Source: Burkholderia sp. WP9 (GTDB taxonomy: Bacteria; Pseudomonadota; Gammaproteobacteria; Burkholderiales; Burkholderiaceae). From it: 64,000 nt of DNA. The position numbers and the translations under genes are program-made. The DNA lies in the NCBI RefSeq assembly GCF_900104795.1, contig NZ_FNTG01000002.1, positions 1 to 64,000 of the forward strand, read 5' to 3'. Positions within the stretch are counted from its first letter, which is position 1; the number at the start of each line of letters is the position of its first letter. Below the pieces are notes generated by a model that saw nothing but the letters and a program-made list of their open reading frames with translations, was not told the DNA's origin and did no database searches. Below, in pieces: positions 27,989 through 36,535 of this stretch.

Positions 27989-28534
27989 CTATTTTTCCTG
28001 TCCGGTCGAAACGGTGCGGGGGCGTGTCAGTTGTCCCGTCATCGGCGAATAGAGGTGGACACCTTCGGGCATGCTCCCGACAAGCTGAGTGTTTCGCCGA
28101 GGCAGTTTTGCGAGCCAACGGTGTTCCGGAAATTTCTCCAACGCAACTGCTCGCATGGCCAACGGTGTGAGACCCATCTGGATCAGCGGTTCGGGGCCGT
28201 TTGCACAAAGCACGAGGAGTTCGTCTGCATTTACCGCTGGCGCAAGGCCGATATCGCTGTAGAGATTTCGGTGCCAGTCGGTAATGTGTTGCTGCCACCT
28301 TGCGAAATTGCCGCCGCCTTTCTGGCGATATTCCTCTCCCGTTAATACATCGAGACCGTCGATCGTGTGGACGGCAAGGTAGACCGGGCAACCATCGCTT
28401 AACGACTTGAAGCGCTGTGACGTGTGAAAGCCGGTCACCGAGATGAGGGCGGGCAGTTTCTCAAGGCTGTAGAAGTCGTTCCATTCGGCTTCGCTGCTTG
28501 GATCGGCGAAGCTGCATTCCACGGTGTAGATCAT
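27989..28534 (-). CDS. Protein with dimeric alpha/beta-barrel (EthD-like) character, function unknown
   Basis: 181 residues, no signal peptide. MIYTVECSFADPSSEAEWNDFYSLEKLPALISVTGFHTSQRF resembles the start of EthD-like or ABM-like dimeric alpha/beta barrels, in which a short chain binds a hydrophobic intermediate. The second half (about 95-181) is less familiar. It is first in a three-gene operon with the tautomerase and the MBL hydrolase and faces a LysR gene. A role in the same degradation pathway is inferred from context only. Confidence 0.6.
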   Translation of the reverse strand: MIYTVECSFADPSSEAEWNDFYSLEKLPALISVTGFHTSQRFKSLSDGCPVYLAVHTIDGLDVLTGEEYRQKGGGNFARWQQHITDWHRNLYSDIGLAPAVNADELLVLCANGPEPLIQMGLTPLAMRAVALEKFPEHRWLAKLPRRNTQLVGSMPEGVHLYSPMTGQLTRPRTVSTGQEK

Positions 28535-28584
28535 CAGATTATCCCTCGTGGCGCGTAAGCAGATTGCTGCAAACGATCCGTGTT

Positions 28585-28602
28585 CATTGCGATAACGTAA
28601 TG
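28585..28602. promoter_or_regulatory. Candidate LysR operator
   Basis: CATTGCGATAACGTAATG is an 18-bp imperfect palindrome (14 of 18 positions symmetric) inside the 166-bp divergent region between the EthD-like operon and the LysR gene at 28701. Its ATT-N10-AAT form is compatible with a LysR box. This is a sequence observation plus positional inference. Confidence 0.4.
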
Positions 28603-28700
28603 CTAATCTGAGACTTTCGGCGTATATAACGATATAAAGTCAGCCTTCGGTGACATTTGCTCAAGCTGGCGTCCAACGCATATCAATCGGGGAGACCCCA

Positions 28701-29594
28701 ATGCGACGTAAGATCCCAAGCAATTCCGCGCTCCAGGCTTTTGAGGCCGCCGCTCGACACGGCAGCTTCGCCCGCGCGGCCGAAGAACTGGCGCTGACCG
28801 AGGGCGCCGTTAGTCGTCAGATCGGTCGCCTGGAGGCATTTTTGGGTGTTGCGCTGTTCGAGCGCGTTGGAAATCGGGTGCGGCTTGCTCCGAACGGCAC
28901 GCGATACGCGGTGCAGGTTCGCGAGATTCTGGATCGGCTGGAGCGGGACAGCCTATATCTGATGGGGCAGCCTATCGAAGGCGCGAGCATTGATATCGCC
29001 GCAATTCCGACCTTCGCCACCCGTTGGCTTATCCCCCGCCTGAAACGGTTTCAAAATATGCATCCGACCATCACCGTGCATATCGCCGAACGAATGGAAC
29101 CGTTCATTCTTTCCGGAAGCGGTTTCGACGCAGCGATCCATTTCGAGCATCCGGCATGGGCGGGTATGCATCTGCATCGACTGCTGGAAGAGGTGCTTGT
29201 ACCGGTCTGTAGTCCGGCGCTCCTCGCAGACGCAGGCGCGAAGCCGGCGTTAGACGAATTGCCGCGCCTTCACAGGCGGCAAAATCCGGACGCGTGGCAG
29301 CTTTATGCACACGAGGCCGGCATCGCGCTGACCAATTCGGCGGTTGGGGCACGTTACGATCTCCATTCCATGCTGATCGAGGCGGCGGTAGCTGGTCTGG
29401 GCGTCGCGTTGGTGCCGCGTCTTTACATCGGGGCAGAGCTCGAACAAGGGCGCCTGGTTGCGCCCTGGCCGGACCGCGAAGCGATTACCAAAAACTTCTG
29501 CCTTGTTCTTCCTGAACCGCTCGAGTTGAGTGCACGGCCACTACAGGCATTTGCGAAATGGATTCTTGACGAAGCCCGGGGCGCAGCGCCTTAA
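28701..29594 (+). CDS. LysR-family regulator, GcvA-like
   Basis: 297-residue LysR protein of the GcvA/AmpR subgroup: MRRKIPSNSALQAFEAAARHGSFARAAEELALTEGAVSRQIGRLEAFLGVALFERVGNRV, then IDIAAIPTFATRWLIPRLKRFQNMHP. ATG 28701 follows GGGGAG; the longer frame to 28650 adds 17 residues of non-LysR character. It probably controls the divergent EthD-like/tautomerase/MBL operon. Confidence 0.92.
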   Translation: MRRKIPSNSALQAFEAAARHGSFARAAEELALTEGAVSRQIGRLEAFLGVALFERVGNRVRLAPNGTRYAVQVREILDRLERDSLYLMGQPIEGASIDIAAIPTFATRWLIPRLKRFQNMHPTITVHIAERMEPFILSGSGFDAAIHFEHPAWAGMHLHRLLEEVLVPVCSPALLADAGAKPALDELPRLHRRQNPDAWQLYAHEAGIALTNSAVGARYDLHSMLIEAAVAGLGVALVPRLYIGAELEQGRLVAPWPDREAITKNFCLVLPEPLELSARPLQAFAKWILDEARGAAP

Positions 29595-29639
29595 AGCCGC
29601 ACCCGACACGCATCACAAAATAGCGATCCGGCAGGGTTG

Positions 29640-29895
29640 CCATCCCTAGGCGGTCGCTTCGCTTCGAATGAACTGTCGCCAGTCGACGAACGGCCGTTGG
29701 AGCTTTGACAGCCGCCATAGTTGTGACGCGGGGTCGACGCGCCGTAACGGGTCGCGTGCTGCCGATCGCAACCGTTCTGGATTCGGAAGTCCACGCGGTT
29801 TGCATGAGGCACGGTTCGGCCAGCACTGGACGTTCGTAACCTGATCATGGCAGACCGCAACCCATACGTAACCGGCCATTCGATATGGCCTCGCC
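29640..29895. repeat. Copy 3 of the degenerate intergenic repeat
   Basis: The 318-bp gap between two LysR genes has no gene. It shares TTTGCATG...CACGGTTCGGCCA...GACGTTCG and GTAACCGGCCATTCGATAT with the blocks near 26.5 and 34.7 kb. It is the most diverged of the three. Confidence 0.5.
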
Positions 29896-29912
29896 AGTCC
29901 GCCGCGACAGCA

Positions 29913-30845
29913 TTAGCGCGTCCCGGCGCGCTCGTGATTGCCTGTCAGTTCCACCACGAAGTCAAGAAAAGCGCGGGTCTTTGCCGGCACGTGGTGCCGG
30001 GACGCGTAGTAGACGTATAACGGATACCGTTCGTCTACCCATTCGGGAAAGAGATTGATCAATCGGCCATCAGCAATCAGAGGCTCGGCACCGAGCCGCA
30101 ACATCTGCGCAATTCCTGAACCGGCGAGACATGCGTTGAGCAGGGCACCCGGATCATTGACCGTGAGTCGTCCCTGAGTGTCGACCACAATGCGCCTTCG
30201 CTTGCGATGAAATTCCCACTGGAACGGCTTGCCTGTCTCCGGGTTGCGAAATTCAAGGCATCTGTGGCTTCGACCTTGCAGGTCCTCGGGCTTTGCCGGC
30301 CGTCCCCAGCGAGCAACGTACGAGGGCGCAGCGACCGTCACGATGCGGGTGTCGAGCAGTTTTCTCGCGATCAGGGTAGACGCTTTCGGTTCGCCGAATC
30401 GCACGGCGAGGTCGAAGCCGTCCATGACGAGGTCGCCAAGACTGTCTCGCGCGATGAACTCGATTTCGAGTTCGGGGTGTGCGTCCATGAACGCATCGAG
30501 TTGTTGCCCGAGGATGGTCCGGTAGACGACAGGATCCAGATTGATTCTCAGCTTTCCACGCACAGCGGACGCGCCGCCTGCCGCAGCGGCCGCTGCTTCC
30601 TCAAGTCCGGCGAGATGGGGCATGACCTGCTCGTAAAAGCGGCGGCCCTCTTCAGTCAGGGAGACGGAGCGCGTTGTTCGGCTGAAGAGCCGGATGTTCA
30701 ACCTTTTTTCCAGCCGCGCAATTGCCCGACTGACGCCGGGCGGCGTCATTCCTATTACCTCCGAAGCGGCCACAAACGTTCCCGCATCCACTACGGCGGC
30801 GAACACGCTAATGCTGCCGGAAAGCTTCTCGCTACTGGATCTCAT
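29913..30845 (-). CDS. LysR-family regulator divergent from the serine hydrolase operon
   Basis: 310-residue LysR protein of the CrgA/DmlR-like group: LSGSISVFAAVVDAGTFVAASEVIGMTPPGVSRAIARLEKRLNIRLFSRTTRSVSLTEEGRRFYEQV, with VMDGFDLAVRFGE in the effector domain. ATG 30845 (MRSSSEKL) is chosen because the frame to 30962 adds 39 residues unlike LysR and crosses the divergent promoter. It probably regulates the serine hydrolase, NmrA-like and aldo-keto reductase genes. Confidence 0.9.
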   Translation of the reverse strand: MRSSSEKLSGSISVFAAVVDAGTFVAASEVIGMTPPGVSRAIARLEKRLNIRLFSRTTRSVSLTEEGRRFYEQVMPHLAGLEEAAAAAAGGASAVRGKLRINLDPVVYRTILGQQLDAFMDAHPELEIEFIARDSLGDLVMDGFDLAVRFGEPKASTLIARKLLDTRIVTVAAPSYVARWGRPAKPEDLQGRSHRCLEFRNPETGKPFQWEFHRKRRRIVVDTQGRLTVNDPGALLNACLAGSGIAQMLRLGAEPLIADGRLINLFPEWVDERYPLYVYYASRHHVPAKTRAFLDFVVELTGNHERAGTR

Positions 30846-30944
30846 GGTTGCTCGGGTTAAGACGTGTTGAAAGCGCGACCGACCACCTGAATGCGAACGC
30901 TGCGCCGCGCAGCAGTGCTGGACCTGTCCATGGATCATGCCAAA

Positions 30945-30965
30945 TAGGTGACGCATTGTCACTTA
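30945..30965. promoter_or_regulatory. Candidate LysR operator before the serine hydrolase operon
   Basis: TAGGTGAC-GCATT-GTCACTTA is a 21-bp palindrome with 7 of 8 arm positions matching, located in the 347-bp divergent region between the LysR gene and the serine hydrolase. Size and position suit a LysR binding site; binding is inference. Confidence 0.45.
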
Positions 30966-31059
30966 TCTGATGACATCCATATCATTTTGTTTCGTTTGGT
31001 GCTTGTCCAGAATACGTCTCACCGAGACATCCGGTCTCGCCAATCGAAAGGAAATCGCC

Positions 31060-31158
31060 ATGCACAGCCCATTTTCATCGTTGCTCTGGCGACCGCTGGA
31101 CGCATCAACTGGAACCGATCGCGGCGCGCGTTGCTCGCCCCCCACCGAAGCACTGTGA
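31060..31158 (+). CDS. Possible small ORF (32 aa) ahead of the serine hydrolase
   Basis: An ATG preceded by AAAGGAA opens a 32-codon frame encoding MHSPFSSLLWRPLDASTGTD and a short tail, ending TGA 34 bp before the serine hydrolase start. The good RBS is the only support. It could be a leader peptide or the remnant of a deleted gene; no family is recognised. Confidence 0.25.
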   Translation: MHSPFSSLLWRPLDASTGTDRGARCSPPTEAL

Positions 31159-31192
31159 TGCCGCGATTCATTCATTCGGAAAGGAACGGAAA

Positions 31193-32506
31193 ATGGCAGT
31201 TCAAACGGATCGTCGTCGCCTCCTGAAGGGAGCGTCGAGCCTGCTGGCTCTTGCGACACTTGGTGGCGTTGCAAGCCGCGACGCGCGGGCAGTACCGCAG
31301 CGTGCGAGTGGCGACGCCGCGCTGGCCGATCACCCGGCCCACAGTTCGATCGATCAATGCCTGCAACGGGCGGTGGACGACGGCACGGTGGTTGGTGTTG
31401 TCGCCATGGGCGCAACGGACCGCGGACTGGTTTACGAGGGAGCGTGTGGCCGGGCGAATGCTCGCACCGGCGAGGCTATTAGTCCTGACACAGTCTTCTG
31501 GCTCCTGTCGATGACAAAAGCGATTACCGCAACCGCGTGCATGCAGCTCATCGAACAGGGCAGACTGCGGCTGGATCAACCTGCGGGCGAGATCCTGCCG
31601 CAGTTGAAGTCGCCTCAAATCCTCGATGGATTCGACGTCTCGGGGCAGTCGAAGCTGCGTCCTGCGCGCAATGCGATTACGGTGCGTCATCTGCTCACGC
31701 ATACCTCCGGCTTTACCTACAGCATCTGGAGCGACAAGCTCAGTCGGTACGAGACGGTAACGGGCATGCCGGACATCGGCTATTCGATGAACGGTGCATT
31801 CGCGGCGCCGCTCGAGTTCGAGCCGGGCGAGCGCTGGGAGTACGGCATCAGCATGGACTGGGTCGGCAAACTGGTCGAGGCCGTGACCGATCAGTCGCTG
31901 GAAGTCTACTTCCGCGAGCACATCTTCGATCCACTGGGCATGCGCAACACGGGCTTTCTCATCGGTAGCAAGCAGAAGCAGCGCGTCGCGACCATGCACA
32001 GGCGTCAGGCGGACGGCTCACTTGCGCCCGAGCCGTTCGAGATCAACCAGCGCCCCGAATTTTTCATGGGCGGAGGCGGACTCTTCAGCACACCGCGCGA
32101 TTACATGGCGTTTCTGCAGATGCTGTTGAACGGCGGCACGTATGGCGGCGAACGCGTGCTGCGCGCCGACACCGTCGCGACGATGTTCCGCAATCACATT
32201 GGCGATCTGCAGGTCGCGGAAATGAGGACCGCGCAGCCGTCGTGGTCGAACAGCTTCGATCAGTTTCCGGGGACCGCGCACAAGTGGGGGCTGTCGTTCG
32301 ACATCAATACAGAGCAAGGACCCCACGGACGAAGCGCTGGCAGCGTGAGCTGGGCCGGGTTGTTGAACACCTACTTTTGGGTCGATCCGGTGAATCGGGT
32401 CGCCGGATCCCTCTTTACGCAGATGCTGCCCTTCTACGATGCGCGCGTCGTGAACCTATACGGACAGTTCGAGCAGGCCTTTTACGACGGTTTGGGTCGC
32501 GCCTGA
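31193..32506 (+). CDS. Serine hydrolase, class C beta-lactamase/family VIII esterase type, Tat-like signal
   Basis: 437-residue exported hydrolase. The N-terminus TDRRRLLKGASSLLALATLGGVASRDARA has the twin-arginine pattern and an Ala-x-Ala cleavage site near residue 33. The catalytic SxxK is LSMTKAITA (about 105-108), the Tyr motif is WEYGISMDW (Tyr-Gly-Ile in place of Tyr-x-Asn), and HKWGLSFD lies near residue 365. Tyr without the Asn favours an esterase over a true beta-lactamase. It is first of three genes on this strand, followed by NmrA-like and aldo-keto reductase genes. Confidence 0.88.
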   Translation: MAVQTDRRRLLKGASSLLALATLGGVASRDARAVPQRASGDAALADHPAHSSIDQCLQRAVDDGTVVGVVAMGATDRGLVYEGACGRANARTGEAISPDTVFWLLSMTKAITATACMQLIEQGRLRLDQPAGEILPQLKSPQILDGFDVSGQSKLRPARNAITVRHLLTHTSGFTYSIWSDKLSRYETVTGMPDIGYSMNGAFAAPLEFEPGERWEYGISMDWVGKLVEAVTDQSLEVYFREHIFDPLGMRNTGFLIGSKQKQRVATMHRRQADGSLAPEPFEINQRPEFFMGGGGLFSTPRDYMAFLQMLLNGGTYGGERVLRADTVATMFRNHIGDLQVAEMRTAQPSWSNSFDQFPGTAHKWGLSFDINTEQGPHGRSAGSVSWAGLLNTYFWVDPVNRVAGSLFTQMLPFYDARVVNLYGQFEQAFYDGLGRA

Positions 32507-32569
32507 GCGATTGACCGTCGGCACATCCACGCTGCGTCACCCGATATATCCACACATGGAGAACGAGCA

Positions 32570-33436
32570 ATGTATGCAATCACAGGAATCACCGGCAAGG
32601 TGGGCGGCGCACTGGCCCGCGAACTGCTGGCTACTGGTCAGCCGGTGCGCGCAGTCGTACGCGATGCGACGCGGGCAGAGGCGTGGGCAGAGCGAGGTTG
32701 CGAGATCGCGACGGCTTTCATGGAAGACCCTTCGTCGCTCGCCGCCGCGTTCGAAGGCGCGACAGGCGCTTTCATCCTGCCGCCTTCGGAGTTCGATCCG
32801 GAGCCCGGGTTTCCTGAAGCGCGCACAGTGATTGAGGCTGTGTCCGCCGCACTCCTGAGCGCGCGGCCGGACAAGGTCGTTTGCCTCTCGACGATCGGCG
32901 CACAGGCCGACGAGGTCAACCTGCTCACTCAACGCACGCTGATGGAGCAGGCGCTGCGCGAGATGCCGATGCCTGTGACCTTCCTGCGGCCTGCCTGGTT
33001 CATGGAGAACGCCGCGTGGGATGTTGCGTCTGCAAGCGACGATGGCGTCATTGCCAGTTACCTGCAGCCGCTCGACAAGCCGGTGCCGATGGTCGCCACC
33101 GCGGACGTAGGCCGCGTTGCTGCTGAACTGCTTCAGCAGACGTGGCGCGGTGTGCGCATCGTCGAGCTTGAGGGCCCACGCCGGGTGAGTCCTAACGATC
33201 TCGCAGTCGCTTTCGCCGGCGTGTTGCGTCGTCAGGTGCGTGCGGAAGTTGTCGAAAGGCAGACGTGGGAAGCGCTGTTCCGCAAGCAGGGCATGAAGCA
33301 TCCTCTACCTCGCATGCGCATGCTGGACGGCTTCAACGAAGACTGGATCGATTTCGAAAGCAGCTCTGACGAAATCTTGCGCGGCCACGTCGAACTGGAG
33401 ACCGTTCTGCGCGAGCTTGTGTTGCGTCGAATCTGA
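32570..33436 (+). CDS. NmrA-like NAD(P)-binding oxidoreductase
   Basis: 288-residue atypical SDR. It starts MYAITGITGKVGGALARELLATGQPVRAVVRD, containing the GxxGxxG dinucleotide motif. It lacks a clear YxxxK pair and has FLRPAWFMENAAW and VATADVGRVAAELL, as in the QorB/NmrA group of quinone reductases or redox sensors. It begins 63 bp after the serine hydrolase stop and is probably co-transcribed. Confidence 0.88.
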   Translation: MYAITGITGKVGGALARELLATGQPVRAVVRDATRAEAWAERGCEIATAFMEDPSSLAAAFEGATGAFILPPSEFDPEPGFPEARTVIEAVSAALLSARPDKVVCLSTIGAQADEVNLLTQRTLMEQALREMPMPVTFLRPAWFMENAAWDVASASDDGVIASYLQPLDKPVPMVATADVGRVAAELLQQTWRGVRIVELEGPRRVSPNDLAVAFAGVLRRQVRAEVVERQTWEALFRKQGMKHPLPRMRMLDGFNEDWIDFESSSDEILRGHVELETVLRELVLRRI

Positions 33437-33517
33437 CCAGAGCCGAGGGCGCGACGCGTGGACTCCAGGTTTTACTCTACCGATGCATCAGATTTTCGTT
33501 CAAACAAGGAATACACG

Positions 33518-34537
33518 ATGGAATACAGCACACTTGGCAGAACCGGGCTACGCGTCTCACGGCTGAGCCTGGGCGCAATGACGTTCGGTGCTGGCTCGGG
33601 CATCTGGGGCAATATTGCCGGCTTGAATAGCGATCAGGCCGCCCGGCTCGTCGCGATGGCCGTGGAACGTGGAGTCAACCTGATAGACACGGCGGACGCC
33701 TATTCGCAAGGTCGCTCAGAAGAGGTCGTGGGCCATGTGCTGAAAGCGCAGGGGCTGGACGAAGATCGAATGCTCGTCGCGACGAAGGTTCGGCTACGTA
33801 CCGGCACCGGCCAGAACGAAGTGGGATTGGGCCGCTCACACATCATGCGCTCGGTCGAGACAAGCCTGAAGAGACTCGGTCGCGATCACATCGACCTGTT
33901 CCAGTTGCATGACCGTGACGCGCTTCTTCCGCTCGACGAGACGCTTCGTGTGCTGGACGACCTCGTCACGCAGGGCAAAATCCGCCATATTGGCGTGTGC
34001 AATTTCAGTGCAGCCGATCTCGAGCGGGCCGTCGGGATAACGTCCCGTACTGATCGGGCTCATGTCGTGAGCAATCAGGTGCACTATTCGCTGACGAGCC
34101 GCGATATCGAACTCGAGATCATGCCGGTTGCAGCCACAAACAGAATGGGCCTTCTGGTCTGGAGTCCGCTCGCAGGTGGCTACTTGAGCGGCAAGTACTC
34201 GCAGAATGGCGAAGCTGCCGGGCGGCGTGCGAAGCTCGACTTTCCGCCGGTTGATACAGTCAGGGCGGAGCCGATCCTCGCAGTATTGCGTGAAGTCGCC
34301 GACGAACTGGCGGCCACGCCGGCTCAAGTCTCATTGGGTTGGTTGCTTGCGCGCGAGCAGATCACTTCTGTCATTATCGGAGCCCGCTCGTGCGAGCAAC
34401 TCGCAGCTAACCTCGATGCACAGAATCTCGCACTAACCTCCGAACAGTGCGCGCGGCTCGATAAAGTATCTGAACCGTCAGTTCCCTTCCCCTACTGGAT
34501 GCAACGCTTCCATGACCGGGATCGCGTCTGCGGATGA
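33518..34537 (+). CDS. Aldo/keto reductase
   Basis: 339-residue NADPH-dependent reductase with a TIM barrel. The catalytic tetrad is visible: NLIDTADAYSQG (Asp and Tyr, about 53 and 58), ATKVRLR (Lys, about 87) and LFQLHDRD (His, about 128). GRTGLRVSRLSLGAMTFG is the typical start. ATG 33518 follows CAAGGA; an ATG 20 codons upstream lacks homology. It is the third gene of the LysR-controlled set. The substrate is unknown. Confidence 0.92.
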   Translation: MEYSTLGRTGLRVSRLSLGAMTFGAGSGIWGNIAGLNSDQAARLVAMAVERGVNLIDTADAYSQGRSEEVVGHVLKAQGLDEDRMLVATKVRLRTGTGQNEVGLGRSHIMRSVETSLKRLGRDHIDLFQLHDRDALLPLDETLRVLDDLVTQGKIRHIGVCNFSAADLERAVGITSRTDRAHVVSNQVHYSLTSRDIELEIMPVAATNRMGLLVWSPLAGGYLSGKYSQNGEAAGRRAKLDFPPVDTVRAEPILAVLREVADELAATPAQVSLGWLLAREQITSVIIGARSCEQLAANLDAQNLALTSEQCARLDKVSEPSVPFPYWMQRFHDRDRVCG

Positions 34538-34589
34538 GGGGCCAGCGTCGGGAATCCTGCCTGCGCGAGGCGGTTGAATGGGGAATGCC

Positions 34590-34790
34590 TGTGGCCATGT
34601 GCGGCAGCTCATCCTCGAATAGCCGCCGTTCGAATTCTGCGGCTGGCCGACCGGAATGGGTCGGTGCATGCCTTTCGCATATCTGCTGCGATCAGCGAGC
34701 CTGCGACGTTTGCATGGCCCGGGTTCGGCCACAAAGCGACGTTCGCCTGGGGCGTCGCTTCGGAGGCCAGGTGGCCGATTTACTGGATCA
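34590..34790. repeat. Copy 2 of the degenerate intergenic repeat
   Basis: This non-coding segment shares ATGCCTTTCGCATATCTGC, then TTTGCATGGCCCGGGTTCGG and CCACAAAGCGACGTTCGCC, with the segment near 26.5 kb in the same order and spacing, with scattered substitutions. It looks like an intergenic repeat family and not a gene remnant. Confidence 0.6.
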
Positions 34791-35351
34791 GCGGTCATCC
34801 GGTGATACAGGGCCTCGGTCATAGCATTGAGTTATCTTGCCGTTAATCCGCCTCCTTTGAGCCCACTACTTGACCGATTTCTATCCTTCTCATCAGTACT
34901 CCAATAATGGTGCGTTTCGTGTCGATTTGCCGTTTTCATACGTTTATCCGCGCTCAGGCACGTGCGGCGGGCGCCTGGCGCGCAGGGAGTTGCACCGTAG
35001 CTTGAAGTGCCTGCGATTCTAGACTGTACCCAGACCCGGAACTCCGGGGAAGGTTGCCGGCTCACCGAGGCTCATGTCTGCGTCGGTATATACCGACCGA
35101 TTCCCAATGCCGTAACCAGCGTCAACAGATAGCTTGACGCAAACATCGTTCTAACAATCGTCCCCGGCTGGAATGCCGCGCCTCGCTCCGAGCGCAGAGC
35201 ATCGAGAGAGGGTTGGCCGTGATTCGCGAAGAATCCGCCACACCTTGGTCCAAGTTCCTGATCTAGCGATATGAGTTCGTGTACGCATTGCTTCGCGAGA
35301 TGGCATACACGGTAGTGATATGACCAGGCGAAGGCCATGCACCTGCGGATG
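34791..35351. promoter_or_regulatory. Gene-free 560 bp holding a perfect 16-bp operator-like palindrome
   Basis: No gene is convincing here. GTCGGTATATACCGAC at 35082-35097 is a perfect palindrome with the look of a TetR-family operator, yet no TetR gene or start codon lies beside it in this window. The flanking sequence may be the remnant of a lost regulator and target pair. Short open frames on the minus strand at 35072-35342 match nothing I recognise. Confidence 0.4.
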
Positions 35352-36323
35352 TCACTTTTGGTCGCACTGACAATAGCGGCATTGCTGGATCTCCGATTGT
35401 TCCTGTTCCGTAAGCAGACGCTGGGTTTGTCCGTTGTGCCAGCACTCGTGGCTTATCCACTCACGAAAGCGCTGATAGCTCTCGATGTTGCTGCGCCAGT
35501 TCGGCGCGCATAGGTAGTAGCCGAGCGGGCTTTCGAAGCGCTGCGTGAAGGGCTCGATCAGCTGTCCGCCGGCCAGGACGTCCCCCAGCAGGCAGGAGGG
35601 CACCAGCGCCACGCCTAGCCCGGACACAGCGGCCTGGATGATCAGTGTGAAGAGATTGAAACTTGGGCCGATACGTGCTCCCTTGTCCTCGCCTGCGTAT
35701 GCGATGAACCAGTCCTCCCAGGCCGACGGAATTTCATTGTGTTGCAGCAACGTGCAGGTTCTCAGGTCCGCGAATGACTCGATGGCAACCCGGTCCCGGT
35801 AACCGGGCGAGCAGACGACGCTGGTTTCATTGCCGATCAGGTAGGTGGCCTCCGCAATCGCCCAATCCCCGTAGCCGTATTGAATCGACGCGTCGTGATC
35901 CGGGCCGCTTTCCATGTTGTCGATGGTGTGATAGCGCACGAAGTTGATCGAAACGTCCGCATTGAGTGCTCTGAATGTCTCCAGCCTGCAAAGCAGCCAG
36001 TTCGCTGCGAAGGTGGGCGCCACGGACAGATTGAGCAGATGGGTGTGCCTGGCTGTCGACATCACCTGCGTGGTGGCGCGTTCCAGCGCTTCCACTGCGG
36101 GCTTCGCCTCCCTCAGATAGTTCTCACCAATCTGGGTCAGCGCGAGGCCGTTTCTCGCCCGGATGAACAGCGAATGCCCAAGGTAATTCTCGAGCTCTGC
36201 GATATGTCGGCTGATTGCGCTTTGAGTCACAAACAGCTCTTTGGCCGCCTTCGAGAAAGACAGACACCGCGCCGACACCAGGAAGGCATTCAATTCAGAG
36301 ATGGTAGGGCAGCGTCTTCGCAT
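35352..36323 (-). CDS. LysR-family regulator, GcvA-like, separated from its probable target by an IS
   Basis: 323-residue LysR protein: TISELNAFLVSARCLSFSKAAKELFVTQSAISRHIAELENYLGHSLFIRARNGLALT, then LNLSVAPTFAANWLLCRLETF and a Cys/Gln-rich C-terminal tail. Its start lies 74 bp from the TTTTT target duplication of the IS21-type element. Without that insertion it would face the amidohydrolase gene now at 42645 across about 140 bp, a standard LysR arrangement. Confidence 0.9.
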   Translation of the reverse strand: MRRRCPTISELNAFLVSARCLSFSKAAKELFVTQSAISRHIAELENYLGHSLFIRARNGLALTQIGENYLREAKPAVEALERATTQVMSTARHTHLLNLSVAPTFAANWLLCRLETFRALNADVSINFVRYHTIDNMESGPDHDASIQYGYGDWAIAEATYLIGNETSVVCSPGYRDRVAIESFADLRTCTLLQHNEIPSAWEDWFIAYAGEDKGARIGPSFNLFTLIIQAAVSGLGVALVPSCLLGDVLAGGQLIEPFTQRFESPLGYYLCAPNWRSNIESYQRFREWISHECWHNGQTQRLLTEQEQSEIQQCRYCQCDQK

Positions 36324-36401
36324 GGCTCGTATGAGTAGTGGTCATAGGGGTAGAAGTATTTGGCGGAGATCCGAGGCACAAACATGCAGCCCCCCGTTTT
36401 T

Positions 36402-36535
36402 TGTGAATTTCCGGCATATAGGCGCCATTTCGTTTTCGGCGTAATGGCGCCACCGGATTTCCGGCGTAATGGAGCCACGGCGTTTTCGGCGTAAAGGCGC
36501 CAGTAGTTTTGCGGCGTAATGGCGCCACCCAGATG
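36402..36535 (+). repeat. Left-end array of five IS21 transposase-binding-type repeats
   Basis: Five tandem units about 25-27 bp apart share the core TTTCGGCGTAATGGCGCCA, with small changes: ATATAGGCGCC in the first unit, GGAGCC in the third and AAAGGCGCC in the fourth. IS21-family elements carry such multiple terminal repeats for IstA binding. They are not a CRISPR array: no unique spacers of constant length and no cas genes. Confidence 0.75.

Noticed and set aside
31193..32506. True class C beta-lactamase conferring resistance
   Set aside because: The Tyr motif is Tyr-Gly-Ile, not Tyr-x-Asn, no clear KTG box is visible, and the neighbours are metabolic; an esterase-like hydrolase is more likely.
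36402..36535. Possible CRISPR-like repeat array
   Set aside because: The repeats are IS21 terminal repeats: spacers are 6-8 bp, not unique 30-mers, inverted copies occur at the other IS end, and there are no cas genes.
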